A DNA stretch of 64,000 bases from Pseudomonas poae (GTDB lineage Bacteria; Pseudomonadota; Gammaproteobacteria; Pseudomonadales; Pseudomonadaceae), in the NCBI GenBank assembly GCA_028869255.1, contig CP110972.1, forward strand, positions 997,001-1,061,000. Reading direction: 5' to 3'. A program made the translations under genes and the position numbers. The notes beneath the pieces were generated by a model that saw only the letters and a list, made by a program, of their open reading frames with translations, did no database searches and had not been told where the DNA came from. Positions 53,357 through 62,158 of this stretch are shown in pieces (the stretch's first letter is position 1; the number at the start of each line of letters is the position of its first letter).

Positions 53357-54325
53357 ATGCTCAGTCGTATTACTCAGCGTCAACTGGAGTATTTCGTTGC
53401 GTCGGGAGAGGCGGGCAGCATCAGTGCTGCCGCTGAGCGCATTCATGTGTCGTCGCCGTCGATCTCGGCCGCCATCACCCATATGGAGGCCGAGCTGGGC
53501 ATCCAGCTGTTTATCCGGCACCACGCCCAGGGTATTTCGCTGACGGCGGTGGGGCGCCAGGTGATGCAAGAGGCCAAGCTGATCCTGGAGCAGATGAGCA
53601 ACCTCTACACCATCGCCTCGGAGTCGCTGAACAGCGTGCGCGGGCCGTTGCGGGTGGGCTGCCTGGAGTCGCTGGCGCCGATGATCACGCCGGAGCTGGT
53701 GTTCGGGTTTGGTCGCGCATTCCCCGGCGTGCGGTTGACCCAGGCCGAGGGCAACCACGAGGAACTGCTGGAAAAACTGCGCAGCGGCGAGCTGGATATC
53801 GCCCTGACCTATGACCTGGTGACCAGCCCGGACATCGACTTTGAGCCCCTGGCGCACCTGCCGCCGTATGTGATGGTGGGCGAATATCACCCGCTGGCGA
53901 ACTTGCCTGCGGTGAGCATGCAGGACCTTGAGGCGTACCCGGTGGTGCTGCTGGACACGCCCTGGAGCCGCGATTATTTCCTCAGCCTGTTTATCCAGGC
54001 GGGCACCACGCCGAACATCATCATGCGCTCCACCAACCTCGAAACGGTGCGGGCGATGGTCGGCAACGGGATTGGCTATTCCTTCGCGAATGCGCGGCCA
54101 AAATCCAATGTGTCGCAGGATGGCAAACGCGTGATCCGCCTGCGCCTGGCCGGCTCGCATCGGCCGATGCGGCTGGGGTATGCCACGGCGAGCAACACCC
54201 AGCTGTCGCGGGTGGTGTCGGCGTTTGCCGAGCGCTGCCGCATGTTTGTGTCCGACCAGTACATCCCCGGCATGGCGCCGCCGAGCTTTTTGACCCGCAC
54301 GCGGTGCGGGTGCTCAGTGGTGTGA
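53357..54325 (+). CDS. LysR family regulator of the divergent catabolic operons
   Basis: The 322-residue protein has a winged helix (TQRQLEYFVASGEAGSISAAAERIHVSSPSISAAITHME) and a full effector domain. It sits between the leftward FMO/Rid operon and the rightward ABC transporter operon, so it may control both. The effector ligand is likely the compound that the transporter brings in. Confidence 0.88.
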   Translation: MLSRITQRQLEYFVASGEAGSISAAAERIHVSSPSISAAITHMEAELGIQLFIRHHAQGISLTAVGRQVMQEAKLILEQMSNLYTIASESLNSVRGPLRVGCLESLAPMITPELVFGFGRAFPGVRLTQAEGNHEELLEKLRSGELDIALTYDLVTSPDIDFEPLAHLPPYVMVGEYHPLANLPAVSMQDLEAYPVVLLDTPWSRDYFLSLFIQAGTTPNIIMRSTNLETVRAMVGNGIGYSFANARPKSNVSQDGKRVIRLRLAGSHRPMRLGYATASNTQLSRVVSAFAERCRMFVSDQYIPGMAPPSFLTRTRCGCSVV

Positions 54326-54391
54326 GCTGAATTTGCACCAAAAAAAGGCGCAAGTGAGGGGGTGGGTCGCAAGGGTGCACTGAGCTGGTTC

Positions 54392-54526
54392 TCGTGGCGA
54401 ACGGGCTTGCCCGCGTTGGGCTGCGAAGCGGCCCCAGTCAGTTCACCGCCTTCTCTCAGACAAAACGCCTTGGCCGGTGTTGGGGCTGCTACGCAACCCA
54501 ACGCGGGCAAGCCCGCTCGCCACGAT
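54392..54526. repeat. REPIN with GGCGAACGGGCTTGCCCGC arms
   Basis: TCGTGGCGAACGGGCTTGCC and following bases through GCGTTGGGCTGCG are repeated inverted up to 54525. The two arms enclose about 45 bases. It is the common fluorescens-group REP type, unlike the array at 24907. The remainder of 54326-54674 shows no gene and must hold the ABC operon promoter. Confidence 0.85.
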
Positions 54527-54674
54527 AGGCGTGGTCATCAAGGCGGGCCAAATCGCTGCATAGGTTCTGCCTACCCAGTGCCCCGGCTTTTACGAATTGA
54601 CCCTAAGCCCCCGTCCCCACGACTCTCATCCCATCGATGCAGATCAACTTCTTTTTGTGCAGGGCACCACGACG

Positions 54675-56192
54675 ATGACATTCGACTGGCATTACATGTT
54701 TGGTTTACTCGGCGATGCCGAGTTCTGGCGAGCGACGTGGACGGTGATCAAGCTCAGCACCCTGACCTGGGTCTTGAGCATCGCCCTGGGCTTTCTGCTG
54801 GCGCTGGCCAAACAGTCCAAACAGCCGCTGCTCAGCGTGCCGGCCCGTGGTTATATCTGGTTGTTCCGCAGCCTGCCGCTGCTGGTGTTGCTGATCTTTA
54901 TCTACAACCTGCCCCAGGCGCTGCCCGGCACCTCCGCCGTGCTGGCCGACCCGTTCTGGTCCGGCCTGCTGGCGCTGGTGATCTGCGAGACGGCGTATGT
55001 CGCCGAGATCCATCGCGGCGGCTTGCTCTCGATCCCCAAGGGCCAGGGCGAGGCGGCGCGGGCGCTGGGGTTGAAGTTTTTCGGCACCCAGTGGCGCGTG
55101 GTGATCCCCCAGGCGTTGCGCGTGGCCTTGCCGTCGCTGGCCAACGAGTACATCTCCATCGTCAAGCTCACCTCGCTGGTGTCGGTGATCTCGCTCACCG
55201 AGATTCTGATGGTCGGCCAACGCCTGTATTCGCAGAACTTCCTGGTGATCGAAACCATGGCGGCGGTGGCGTTTTTCTATGTGTTTATCGTCACGGTGTT
55301 CGACTTCCTGCTCAAACGCCTGGAGCGCTTTCTCGACGTCAACCAGCGCAATGTCTCGCGTGTGCCGGATGCCGCAGTATTAGCGTTGGCCACGCAGCAG
55401 CGCGTGGCGCTGCAACGCCAGGCAAACACCGGCGTCGCGGCCCTGCACGCCACACGGCTGCACAAGGCTTACAACGATATTGAAGTGCTGGGCTCGGTCA
55501 ATCTGCAGATCCAGCCGGGTGAGGTGGTGTCGGTGATCGGGCCGTCCGGTTCGGGCAAAACCACGCTGATCCGCCTGCTCAACGGCCTTGAGCAACTGGA
55601 TAACGGCGAGATCCATATCAACGGTCAGCCGTTTATTCACTTGAACAAGGTCGGCGCGCAGAAGCCCCAGTACGTCGAGCACGCCGAGCATCGCCTGAAC
55701 ATCGGCATGGTGTTCCAGAGCTTCAACCTGTTCCCGCATTTGAGCGTGCTCGACAACCTGCTGATGGCGCCCAAATACCATCGCCTGGGGGCTGCCTCCG
55801 AGCTCAAGCAACAAGCTTACGCGCTGCTGCACAAGGTCGGCATGCTCGACCACGCCTGGAAGTACCCGCACCAGCTGTCCGGCGGCCAACAGCAACGCGT
55901 GGCGATCGCCCGCGCCTTGATGATGCGCCCGCAGATCATGCTGTTCGACGAGCCCACCTCGGCGCTCGACCCGGAAAAAGTCAACGAAGTGCTGCAGGTC
56001 ATCGAAGCCCTGGCCGAGGAGGGCATCACCATGGTGATCGTCACTCACGAGATGAACTTCGCCTTCAAGGTCTCCGACCGCATCGTGTTCATGGAGAAGG
56101 GCCGCGTGGTCTGCGACGACACGCCGGGCGCCCTGCGCAGCGGCCATAACCCACGCGTGGAGGCGTTCCTCAAGGACGTCTCGCTGGCGTGA
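54675..56192 (+). CDS. Amino acid ABC transporter, fused permease and ATPase
   Basis: The protein has about 505 residues. The first 225 form a HisM-type permease with five membrane segments and the EAA loop ([11 protein letters not shown]). The rest is an ABC ATPase with GPSGSGKTT, signature [15 protein letters not shown] and Walker B IMLFDEP. Permease and ATPase are usually separate, so this is a natural fusion. The binding protein is at 57123. The polar amino acid family fits uptake of an amino-acid-like compound. The ATG at 54675 is taken. Confidence 0.9.
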   Translation: MTFDWHYMFGLLGDAEFWRATWTVIKLSTLTWVLSIALGFLLALAKQSKQPLLSVPARGYIWLFRSLPLLVLLIFIYNLPQALPGTSAVLADPFWSGLLALVICETAYVAEIHRGGLLSIPKGQGEAARALGLKFFGTQWRVVIPQALRVALPSLANEYISIVKLTSLVSVISLTEILMVGQRLYSQNFLVIETMAAVAFFYVFIVTVFDFLLKRLERFLDVNQRNVSRVPDAAVLALATQQRVALQRQANTGVAALHATRLHKAYNDIEVLGSVNLQIQPGEVVSVIGPSGSGKTTLIRLLNGLEQLDNGEIHINGQPFIHLNKVGAQKPQYVEHAEHRLNIGMVFQSFNLFPHLSVLDNLLMAPKYHRLGAASELKQQAYALLHKVGMLDHAWKYPHQLSGGQQQRVAIARALMMRPQIMLFDEPTSALDPEKVNEVLQVIEALAEEGITMVIVTHEMNFAFKVSDRIVFMEKGRVVCDDTPGALRSGHNPRVEAFLKDVSLA

Positions 56193-56219
56193 TCTCGTTA
56201 ACGTTCAGGACACACTAAA

Positions 56220-57092
56220 ATGATCGAGCAAGCTCAAATCGAACAATTCCAGCGCGACGGATTCCTGGTGGTAGAAGGCGTGCTGTCGCCGGATGAAGTG
56301 GCCGCACTGCAGCACGATTTCGACCAATGGGTAGAAGAAAGCCGCAGCCACGATCGAGGCTGGGGTGCCACCGCAGATGGCCGCGAGCGCTTTGACCTGG
56401 AGGGCGATCACCGCGCCGATCACCCGTCGCTGCGCCGAGTCAGTTCGCCCACCGAGATTTCCCCGGTGTATGAGCGTGTGGCGTTGCATTCGCGCATGGC
56501 GGCGATTTGCGCGCAGTTGATCGGCGCCGGCGGCACGCGTTTTCACCACAGCAAGATCAACTCGAAACTGCCGCACACCGCGACCCAGGTGAAATGGCAC
56601 CAGGACTTCCTGTTCACGCCCCACAGCAACGATGACATCGTCACCGCCTTGCTGATGGTCAGCGAAGTGACCCCGGAAAACGGCCCGCTGAACGTGATCC
56701 CCGGCAGCCATAAAGGCCCGCTGTGGTCGCACTGGCAGAACCAGCGCTTCACCGGCTCGGTGGACGATGCGGTGGTTGAAGAACACTGCCGGCATCCGGT
56801 GGCCTGCTATGGGCCGGCCGGTTCCGTGTGCTTTATGCACACCCGGCTTCTACATGCTTCCAGCCCTAACGAGACCGAACTCCCGCGCACTCTTTTCATC
56901 AGCGTTTACGCCGCTGAAGACGCGCTGCCATTCGGCGAAAACCCTTTGCCCAGCGCACACGCCGGCTTGCTGGTGGCCGGTGAAGAAAGCGGCCTGGTGC
57001 GTTCCACGGATAACCATATGCGCTTGCCGCAGAAACCGCGTGGCGCCTCTTTCTTCGTGCAACAGGCCGGACAAGATTCCACCACTGCCTAA
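56220..57092 (+). CDS. Phytanoyl-CoA dioxygenase (PhyH) family oxygenase
   Basis: The 290-residue protein is a 2-oxoglutarate/Fe(II) enzyme. The metal ligands are His and Asp of KWHQDFLF and the later His of CFMHTRLLHAS. Relatives hydroxylate amino acids and small metabolites. It lies between transporter and binding-protein genes, so its substrate is probably the imported compound. GTTCAGGACAC precedes the ATG. Confidence 0.9.
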   Translation: MIEQAQIEQFQRDGFLVVEGVLSPDEVAALQHDFDQWVEESRSHDRGWGATADGRERFDLEGDHRADHPSLRRVSSPTEISPVYERVALHSRMAAICAQLIGAGGTRFHHSKINSKLPHTATQVKWHQDFLFTPHSNDDIVTALLMVSEVTPENGPLNVIPGSHKGPLWSHWQNQRFTGSVDDAVVEEHCRHPVACYGPAGSVCFMHTRLLHASSPNETELPRTLFISVYAAEDALPFGENPLPSAHAGLLVAGEESGLVRSTDNHMRLPQKPRGASFFVQQAGQDSTTA

Positions 57093-57122
57093 CCCCCTTT
57101 AAACACCTTGCAGGTAATGACC

Positions 57123-57953
57123 ATGACAGCGTCTCAAAAAAGTGTTCGTACCCTTGCCGTGTGCCTGCTGGGCGCAGCGGTTGCGATGACCTCGTTGGCC
57201 GCTTCGGCGTTCCAGCAGGAGGGCAAAATCATCGCCGGTTCCGATGTGACGTTTTTCCCTTATGAATACATGGATAACAACAAACCGGCGGGTTTTGACA
57301 TCGAGTTCATGGACGGCCTGGGCAAGGTCATGGGCCGCAAGGTCGAGACCCTCGACACGCGCTTCCCCAACCTGATCACCGGCCTGCAAGCCGGGCGTTT
57401 CGATGTGACCAATTCGTCGATGTACATCACGGCGGAGCGGATCAAAGTGATCGACATGATCCCCTACCTGAAAAGTGGTGAGTCGATCCTCACCCTCAAG
57501 GACAGCGCTTTCCAGCCCAAGACCCCGGAAGAGTTCTGCGGCCACAAGATCGGCTCGATGGGTGCCACCTCGTGGCTGGCGCAGATGAACAAATTGTCGG
57601 CTGAGTACTGCGTGGCCAAAGGCTTGAAGCCGATTGCGATCAGCGAATACAGCACCGACCCGCAAACCACCCAGGCCTTGCTGGCTCACGCGGTTGAAGC
57701 GCAGATCACCGACGCCGCGGTGGCCCGAGGCGTGATCGACAAGCTGGGCAGCCGTGTGGCGATCTCTTCCGACACGTTGATCTACCCGGTACTGAACGGC
57801 TTCGGCGTGAAGAAGGGCAATGACACGGTGAAAAAAGCCTTGCTCGACGGGCTGGAAAAATACCGCGCCACGCCTGAGTACGCCGCCTTGCTCAAGAAGT
57901 ACAACTTTGAAGCACCGACCGATGCCGATATCGCGGCGCTGATGCCCAAGTAA
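57123..57953 (+). CDS. Amino acid-type ABC transporter periplasmic binding protein
   Basis: The protein has about 276 residues with a signal peptide (VRTLAVCLLGAAVAMTSLAASAF) and a type II SBP fold: FPYEYMDNNKPAGFDIEFMDGLG, GRFDVTNSSMYITAERIK and the Cys pair C-G...Y-C. The ATG at 57123 has AGG at a proper distance. It partners the fused transporter at 54675. A strong hairpin follows, as is usual for highly expressed binding proteins. Confidence 0.9.
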   Translation: MTASQKSVRTLAVCLLGAAVAMTSLAASAFQQEGKIIAGSDVTFFPYEYMDNNKPAGFDIEFMDGLGKVMGRKVETLDTRFPNLITGLQAGRFDVTNSSMYITAERIKVIDMIPYLKSGESILTLKDSAFQPKTPEEFCGHKIGSMGATSWLAQMNKLSAEYCVAKGLKPIAISEYSTDPQTTQALLAHAVEAQITDAAVARGVIDKLGSRVAISSDTLIYPVLNGFGVKKGNDTVKKALLDGLEKYRATPEYAALLKKYNFEAPTDADIAALMPK

Positions 57954-57960
57954 GCCTATT

Positions 57961-57986
57961 GCGCGGCCGCAGCCCTGCGGCCGCGC
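57961..57986 (+). promoter_or_regulatory. Intercistronic hairpin after the binding-protein gene
   Basis: GCGCGGCCGCAG and CTGCGGCCGCGC form a perfect 12-bp stem with a very small loop. It lies eight bases after the stop. There is no T-run, so it probably protects the upstream mRNA and reduces expression of the later genes. Confidence 0.6.
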
Positions 57987-58003
57987 CTTGCGGAGACCGA
58001 TTC

Positions 58004-58735
58004 ATGGCGTTAACCCACGAAGAACAGACGCGCATCGACCTGGCGGCGACCTTTCGCATCATTGCCCACCTGGGCATGCATGAGGCGGTGGCCAACCACT
58101 TCAGCGCCGCCGTGTCGGAGGACGGCAAACAGTTTTTGCTCAACCCCAAGTGGAAGCACTTTTCGCGCATTCGTGCCAGTGACCTGTTGCTGCTGAACGC
58201 GGACGACACGGCCTGCGCCGAGCACCCGAATGTCGACGCCACCGCCTGGGCGATCCACGGGCAGATCCACCGGCTGCTGCCGCAGACCCGCGCCGTGCTG
58301 CATTTGCACCCGGTGTACACCACAGCGGTGGCGTGCCTGGCCAAGCCACATATCCCGCCGATTGACCAGAACACCGCACGCTATTTCAACCGGGTGGCGG
58401 TGGACGAGTTGTACGGCGGCATGGCCGACACCGAGGCCGAAGGCGAGCGCTTGGCCGGCTTGCTCGACGGCAAGAGCCGCCTGCTGATGGGCAACCATGG
58501 CGTGATGGTGACGGCGACCTCTATCGGTGAGGCCTTCGACGATATCTGGACCCTGGAGCGCTCGTGCCAGATCCTGGTGACGGCCTGGTCCACCGGGCAG
58601 CCGTTGCGTGTGTTGTCCGATGAAGTCGCGGAGAAAACCGCACGGGGCTGGGAAGGCATCGCGGATTTTTCGCGCCAGCATTTTGAAGAGATGAAGCAGT
58701 TGATGATCGACGCCGACCCTTCGGTGCTCGATTGA
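58004..58735 (+). CDS. Class II aldolase/adducin family protein
   Basis: The 243-residue protein has zinc ligands in VLHLHPVYT and GNHGVMV. ANHFSAAVSEDG and the FARAL-type C-terminus fit the family, which includes sugar-phosphate aldolases, decarboxylases and epimerases. With no sugar genes nearby, a hydroxy- or oxo-acid lyase role is more likely (inference). The ATG at 58004 follows CGGAGACC. Confidence 0.87.
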   Translation: MALTHEEQTRIDLAATFRIIAHLGMHEAVANHFSAAVSEDGKQFLLNPKWKHFSRIRASDLLLLNADDTACAEHPNVDATAWAIHGQIHRLLPQTRAVLHLHPVYTTAVACLAKPHIPPIDQNTARYFNRVAVDELYGGMADTEAEGERLAGLLDGKSRLLMGNHGVMVTATSIGEAFDDIWTLERSCQILVTAWSTGQPLRVLSDEVAEKTARGWEGIADFSRQHFEEMKQLMIDADPSVLD

Positions 58736-58744
58736 GGGCTTTTT

Positions 58745-59419
58745 ATGACATTTTCCGTTGTCGCCCGGTGTGCCGAGACCGGCCAGTTGGGTATTGCGAT
58801 CAGTTCGTCGAGCATTGCCGTGGGCGCCCGTTGCCCGTGGTTACGCCCCGGTGTGGGGGCGGTGGCGTCGCAGAACATCACCTTGCCGAGCCTGGGGCCG
58901 CAGATGCTGGACTTGCTGGCCCAAGGCCTGGCGCCGAGTGAGGCGCTGGCGACGTTGGCTGAAGCCGAGCACAGCCAATATCGCCAAGTGACGGTGATTG
59001 ATAACCGGGGCCGCACCGCGCATTTCAGCGGCGCGCAGACCCTGGGCATACATAACGCGGTGAGTGGCGAGCAATGCGTGGCGGCGGGGAACATGTTGGC
59101 CAGCGCCGACGTGATCGAGGCCATGGTGGGCGCTTTTGAACAGGCTTCGGGGCTTCTGGCCGACCGCCTGCTTGCCGCGATGCACGCCGGCGTGGCGGCT
59201 GGCGGTGAGGCGGGGCCGGTGCATTCGGCGGCCGTGGTAGTGGTCGATGAGCTGTTGTGGCCGATCGTCAACCTGCGCGTGGATTGGGCCGATCAAGACC
59301 CTATCGGCGTGCTCGACCAACTCTGGCAGGCCTATCGCGGGCAATTGCAGGACTACATCGACCGCGCCATCAACCCGCAAATCGCACCGGGTTATGCGGT
59401 GCCGGGAGATGACCGTTGA
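58745..59419 (+). CDS. DUF1028 family protein
   Basis: The 224-residue protein begins MTFSVVARCAETGQLGIAISS and has SQNITLPSLG and HSAAVVVVDE, the DUF1028 pattern. The fold is predicted to be Ntn-hydrolase-like and the family often lies beside ArgE-like deacylases and peptidases. Its end overlaps the start of the deacylase gene by four bases, so the two probably act together. Confidence 0.88.
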   Translation: MTFSVVARCAETGQLGIAISSSSIAVGARCPWLRPGVGAVASQNITLPSLGPQMLDLLAQGLAPSEALATLAEAEHSQYRQVTVIDNRGRTAHFSGAQTLGIHNAVSGEQCVAAGNMLASADVIEAMVGAFEQASGLLADRLLAAMHAGVAAGGEAGPVHSAAVVVVDELLWPIVNLRVDWADQDPIGVLDQLWQAYRGQLQDYIDRAINPQIAPGYAVPGDDR

Positions 59420-60573
59420 ACACAAGCCGCGAGCTACTGGCGCAACTGGTGCGCTTCGACACCACCAGCCGTGAATCCAACCTGGCCCTGATCGATTTTG
59501 TACGCACCTATCTGCAGGATCTCGGCGTGGCCTGCGAGCTGGTGTACAACGAGCACAAGAGCAAGGCCAACCTGCTGGCGACGATCGGCCCGGCGCAGGT
59601 GGCAGGTATTGTGTTGTCCGGGCACACCGATGTGGTGCCGGTGGACGGCCAGCGCTGGAGCATGGCGCCGTTCGAACTGACGGAAAAACACGGCAAGCTG
59701 TACGGGCGTGGCACGGCCGACATGAAGGGCTATATCGCCTGCGTGCTGGCCAGCGTGCCGGCGTTGGTGGCGGCGCCGTTGCGGATGCCGGTGCATATCG
59801 CCCTGTCGTATGACGAAGAGGTCGGTTGCCTGGGCGTGCGCTCGCTGATCGAGCGGTTCCATGGGCAACCGGTCAAGCCGCTGCTGTGCGTGATCGGTGA
59901 GCCCACCGAGCTGAAACCGGTGCTCGGTCACAAAGGCAAACTGGCAATGCGCTGTGAAGTGCATGGCGCCGCGTGCCATTCGGCCTATGCGCCTTCGGGG
60001 GTGAATGCCATCGAATATGCGGCGCGCCTGGTCGGCGAGCTGGTGCGGCTCGGTGACACACTCAAGGCGCCGCACCAGCTCGACCCGCGTTTTGATCCGC
60101 CGTTTTCCACGGTGCAGACCGGCGTGATCAGCGGCGGCAAGGCGCTGAATATCGTGCCGCAAAATTGCACCTTTGATTTTGAAGTGCGCTCGCTGCCGGC
60201 TCAGGACCCCTGGCAGGTGGTGCAGCAATTACGCCGCTACGCCGAGCACAACCTGCTGCCGGCGATGCAGGCGGTGAGTGCGCAATCGGCGATCAGTATC
60301 AGCGAGTTGTCCAGCTACCCGGGCCTGGCCACTTCGCTGCACAGCCAGGCGGCTGAGTGGGTCGCGCAGTTTTGCGGCTCGCAGGATTACGGCACCGTAG
60401 CCTTCGGGACTGAGGGCGGGCTGTTTGATCAGGCGGGGATTCCCACCGTGGTCTGCGGGCCGGGCAGCATGGAGCAGGGGCATAAGCCGGATGAGTTCAT
60501 CAGCCTGGAGCAACTGGATGCTTGCGATCGGATGCTGGAGCGGGTGGTGGCGTTTGTGGGGGCCATCACCTAA
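59416..60573 (+). CDS. Acetylornithine deacetylase (ArgE)/M20 family deacylase
   Basis: The 385-residue protein has the M20 metal sites SGHTDVVPV, GRGTADMKG, YDEEVGCLG and GEPTE, with a final GPGSMEQGHKPDEF. The start is a TTG at 59416, overlapping the DUF1028 stop (TTGA). It resembles ArgE, but its setting in a catabolic operon points to removal of an N-acyl group from an imported amino acid. A degraded copy of its 3' end lies at 61860-62121. Confidence 0.9.
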   Translation: MNTSRELLAQLVRFDTTSRESNLALIDFVRTYLQDLGVACELVYNEHKSKANLLATIGPAQVAGIVLSGHTDVVPVDGQRWSMAPFELTEKHGKLYGRGTADMKGYIACVLASVPALVAAPLRMPVHIALSYDEEVGCLGVRSLIERFHGQPVKPLLCVIGEPTELKPVLGHKGKLAMRCEVHGAACHSAYAPSGVNAIEYAARLVGELVRLGDTLKAPHQLDPRFDPPFSTVQTGVISGGKALNIVPQNCTFDFEVRSLPAQDPWQVVQQLRRYAEHNLLPAMQAVSAQSAISISELSSYPGLATSLHSQAAEWVAQFCGSQDYGTVAFGTEGGLFDQAGIPTVVCGPGSMEQGHKPDEFISLEQLDACDRMLERVVAFVGAIT

Positions 60574-60710
60574 GAGGGCACTTCCTATCTCAATATCCTT
60601 CGTTAAAATAGAGCGGCAATAGAGATCCGTATGATCGACACCAACGAAACTCTAGGCGTCAGTCGTTCAGGTGTTTGAACAATAAGTTGATTACAAGGGT
60701 GAGTTAGTAG

Positions 60711-61794
60711 ATGGCTAGGGACGATCAAGAAGTTTATTTGTACGGGACGGATATTCTCAGGGCGATAACTGAAGACTTGAATGAAGGTATTTATTTAGAA
60801 TTAAACGGGAGTTTGCGGTTGTCCTTGGTGGAAACTAAGGAGTTCAATGCTTGGGCCGAGTCTTTGGGTCTGATGGGGGAGCCCCCTCAGCATAAAATTG
60901 CGATTAGTTATGAAATGCTGCTTAGGATTTATCGCGATACAGAGGAGTTTTGCCATTTTGCAAATGGGAGTATGAACAGCGGAAGTTATAAAGAGCTTCT
61001 GGACTTTTTTGGTGATGCCCCTCTGCTGCCTAAGTGCTTTAATTTCGATAACTGTATTAATAATATGTTCATCGCGGCGCTGACCTGGGTATATTTTCAT
61101 GAGGTTGGGCATCTTTTTTCAGGAACATGGGTATGTTCGTGATCCCGAGAAGTATAACTCAGGTAATGGAATGCTGATTTCTGAGTGTCACGCCGACTCG
61201 GACGAGCCGTTGACGGGTAGAGAGGCCGCCGTTTCTCATGTCACGGAGCTTGCCGCGGACTTTGAGGCTACCTTTATGTGTTTGGGGGAGTTAATGCGTC
61301 ATTTTGCTTTTGACGAGTGCGAGAACGAATTACCTCCAGAAGGTTTTCTAGGTGCAACTTATCTGTTTGTGTGTGGTATTTCTTGTGTTTTTTATAGGTT
61401 TAATAGAGGGCGAGGTCTTGAACCGTCGAGCTGCCCTGTAGGCAGCCACCCACCGCCAATTGACCGGTTGGAGCTAAATCTGCCACATATATTTGAGTGG
61501 TTTGATAGACCGGCGATGCAGGCGTTCACGACGCTCGATCGTACGGCAATCGTCAAGCTATTTTCCAAGGCCGCTTACAGTGGCGCAATTTTTTGGGCAT
61601 GTAAAAAATCTAACAACTCTTCTATTCCAGGGCGCGCTCTTATAAGGGGGATAATGAATAAGCCTGAGTCGAAGGAGTACTATAAGGTGATTGTCGATAC
61701 ATGGGACGAAATAGAACCGATGATCAGGGAGGGAGAAGGACGGATAACGAGTATTCGCTTCTGGGCTTTTCTGATCAGTTCAGACGCTATGTAG
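60711..61794 (+). pseudogene. Zincin metallopeptidase-like gene, frameshifted in a T-tract
   Basis: The first frame (60711-61142) reaches VYFHEVGHLF and then loses sense. The second continues FQEHGYVRDPEKY and contains HVTELAADFEATF, ending at 61794. HEVGH plus ELAADFEA is the zinc-binding set of a gluzincin-like peptidase related to M78/ImmA types. One extra T in the run of six at 61119-61124 explains the split. Repaired, the protein would have about 360 residues. It is much more AT-rich than its flanks and lies between argE and a second argE 3' end. Confidence 0.6.
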
Positions 61795-61859
61795 CAAGCT
61801 GATGGTTAACTCACGAATGTAGCGTTCCTTTGATTGAGGGCAGGTGCCTTGGTGAGTTA

Positions 61860-62121
61860 TCCACGGTGCTGAATATTGCCCCGCAACATTGAAGGTTTGG
61901 TTTTGAAGTGCGCAGAGCGATCAATCGGCGTTCAGCATCAGTGAGTTGTCCAGCTACCCGGGCTTGGCCACTTCGCTGCATAGCCAGGCGGGGGTTCCGA
62001 CGGTGGTTGCGGCCCTGGCAGCATGGAGCAGGGGCATAAGCCGGATGAGTTCATCAGCCTGGAGCAACTGGATGCTTGCGATCGGATGCTGGAAAGGGGG
62101 CTGGCGTTTGTGAGCCAGTAA
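61860..62121 (+). pseudogene. Degenerate duplicate of the argE 3' end
   Basis: Segments match 60142-60570 in order: CTGAATATTGCCCCGCAA, GAGTTGTCCAGCTACCCGGG, CATAAGCCGGATGAGTTCAT and GCTTGCGATCGGATGCTGGA. About 70 bases in the middle and several single bases are missing. It cannot encode a product. It flanks the metallopeptidase gene on the other side from the intact argE. Confidence 0.85.
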
Positions 62122-62158
62122 CCCCCCCAAGCCTCCCACATTGTGGCCTGTTGTTTTA

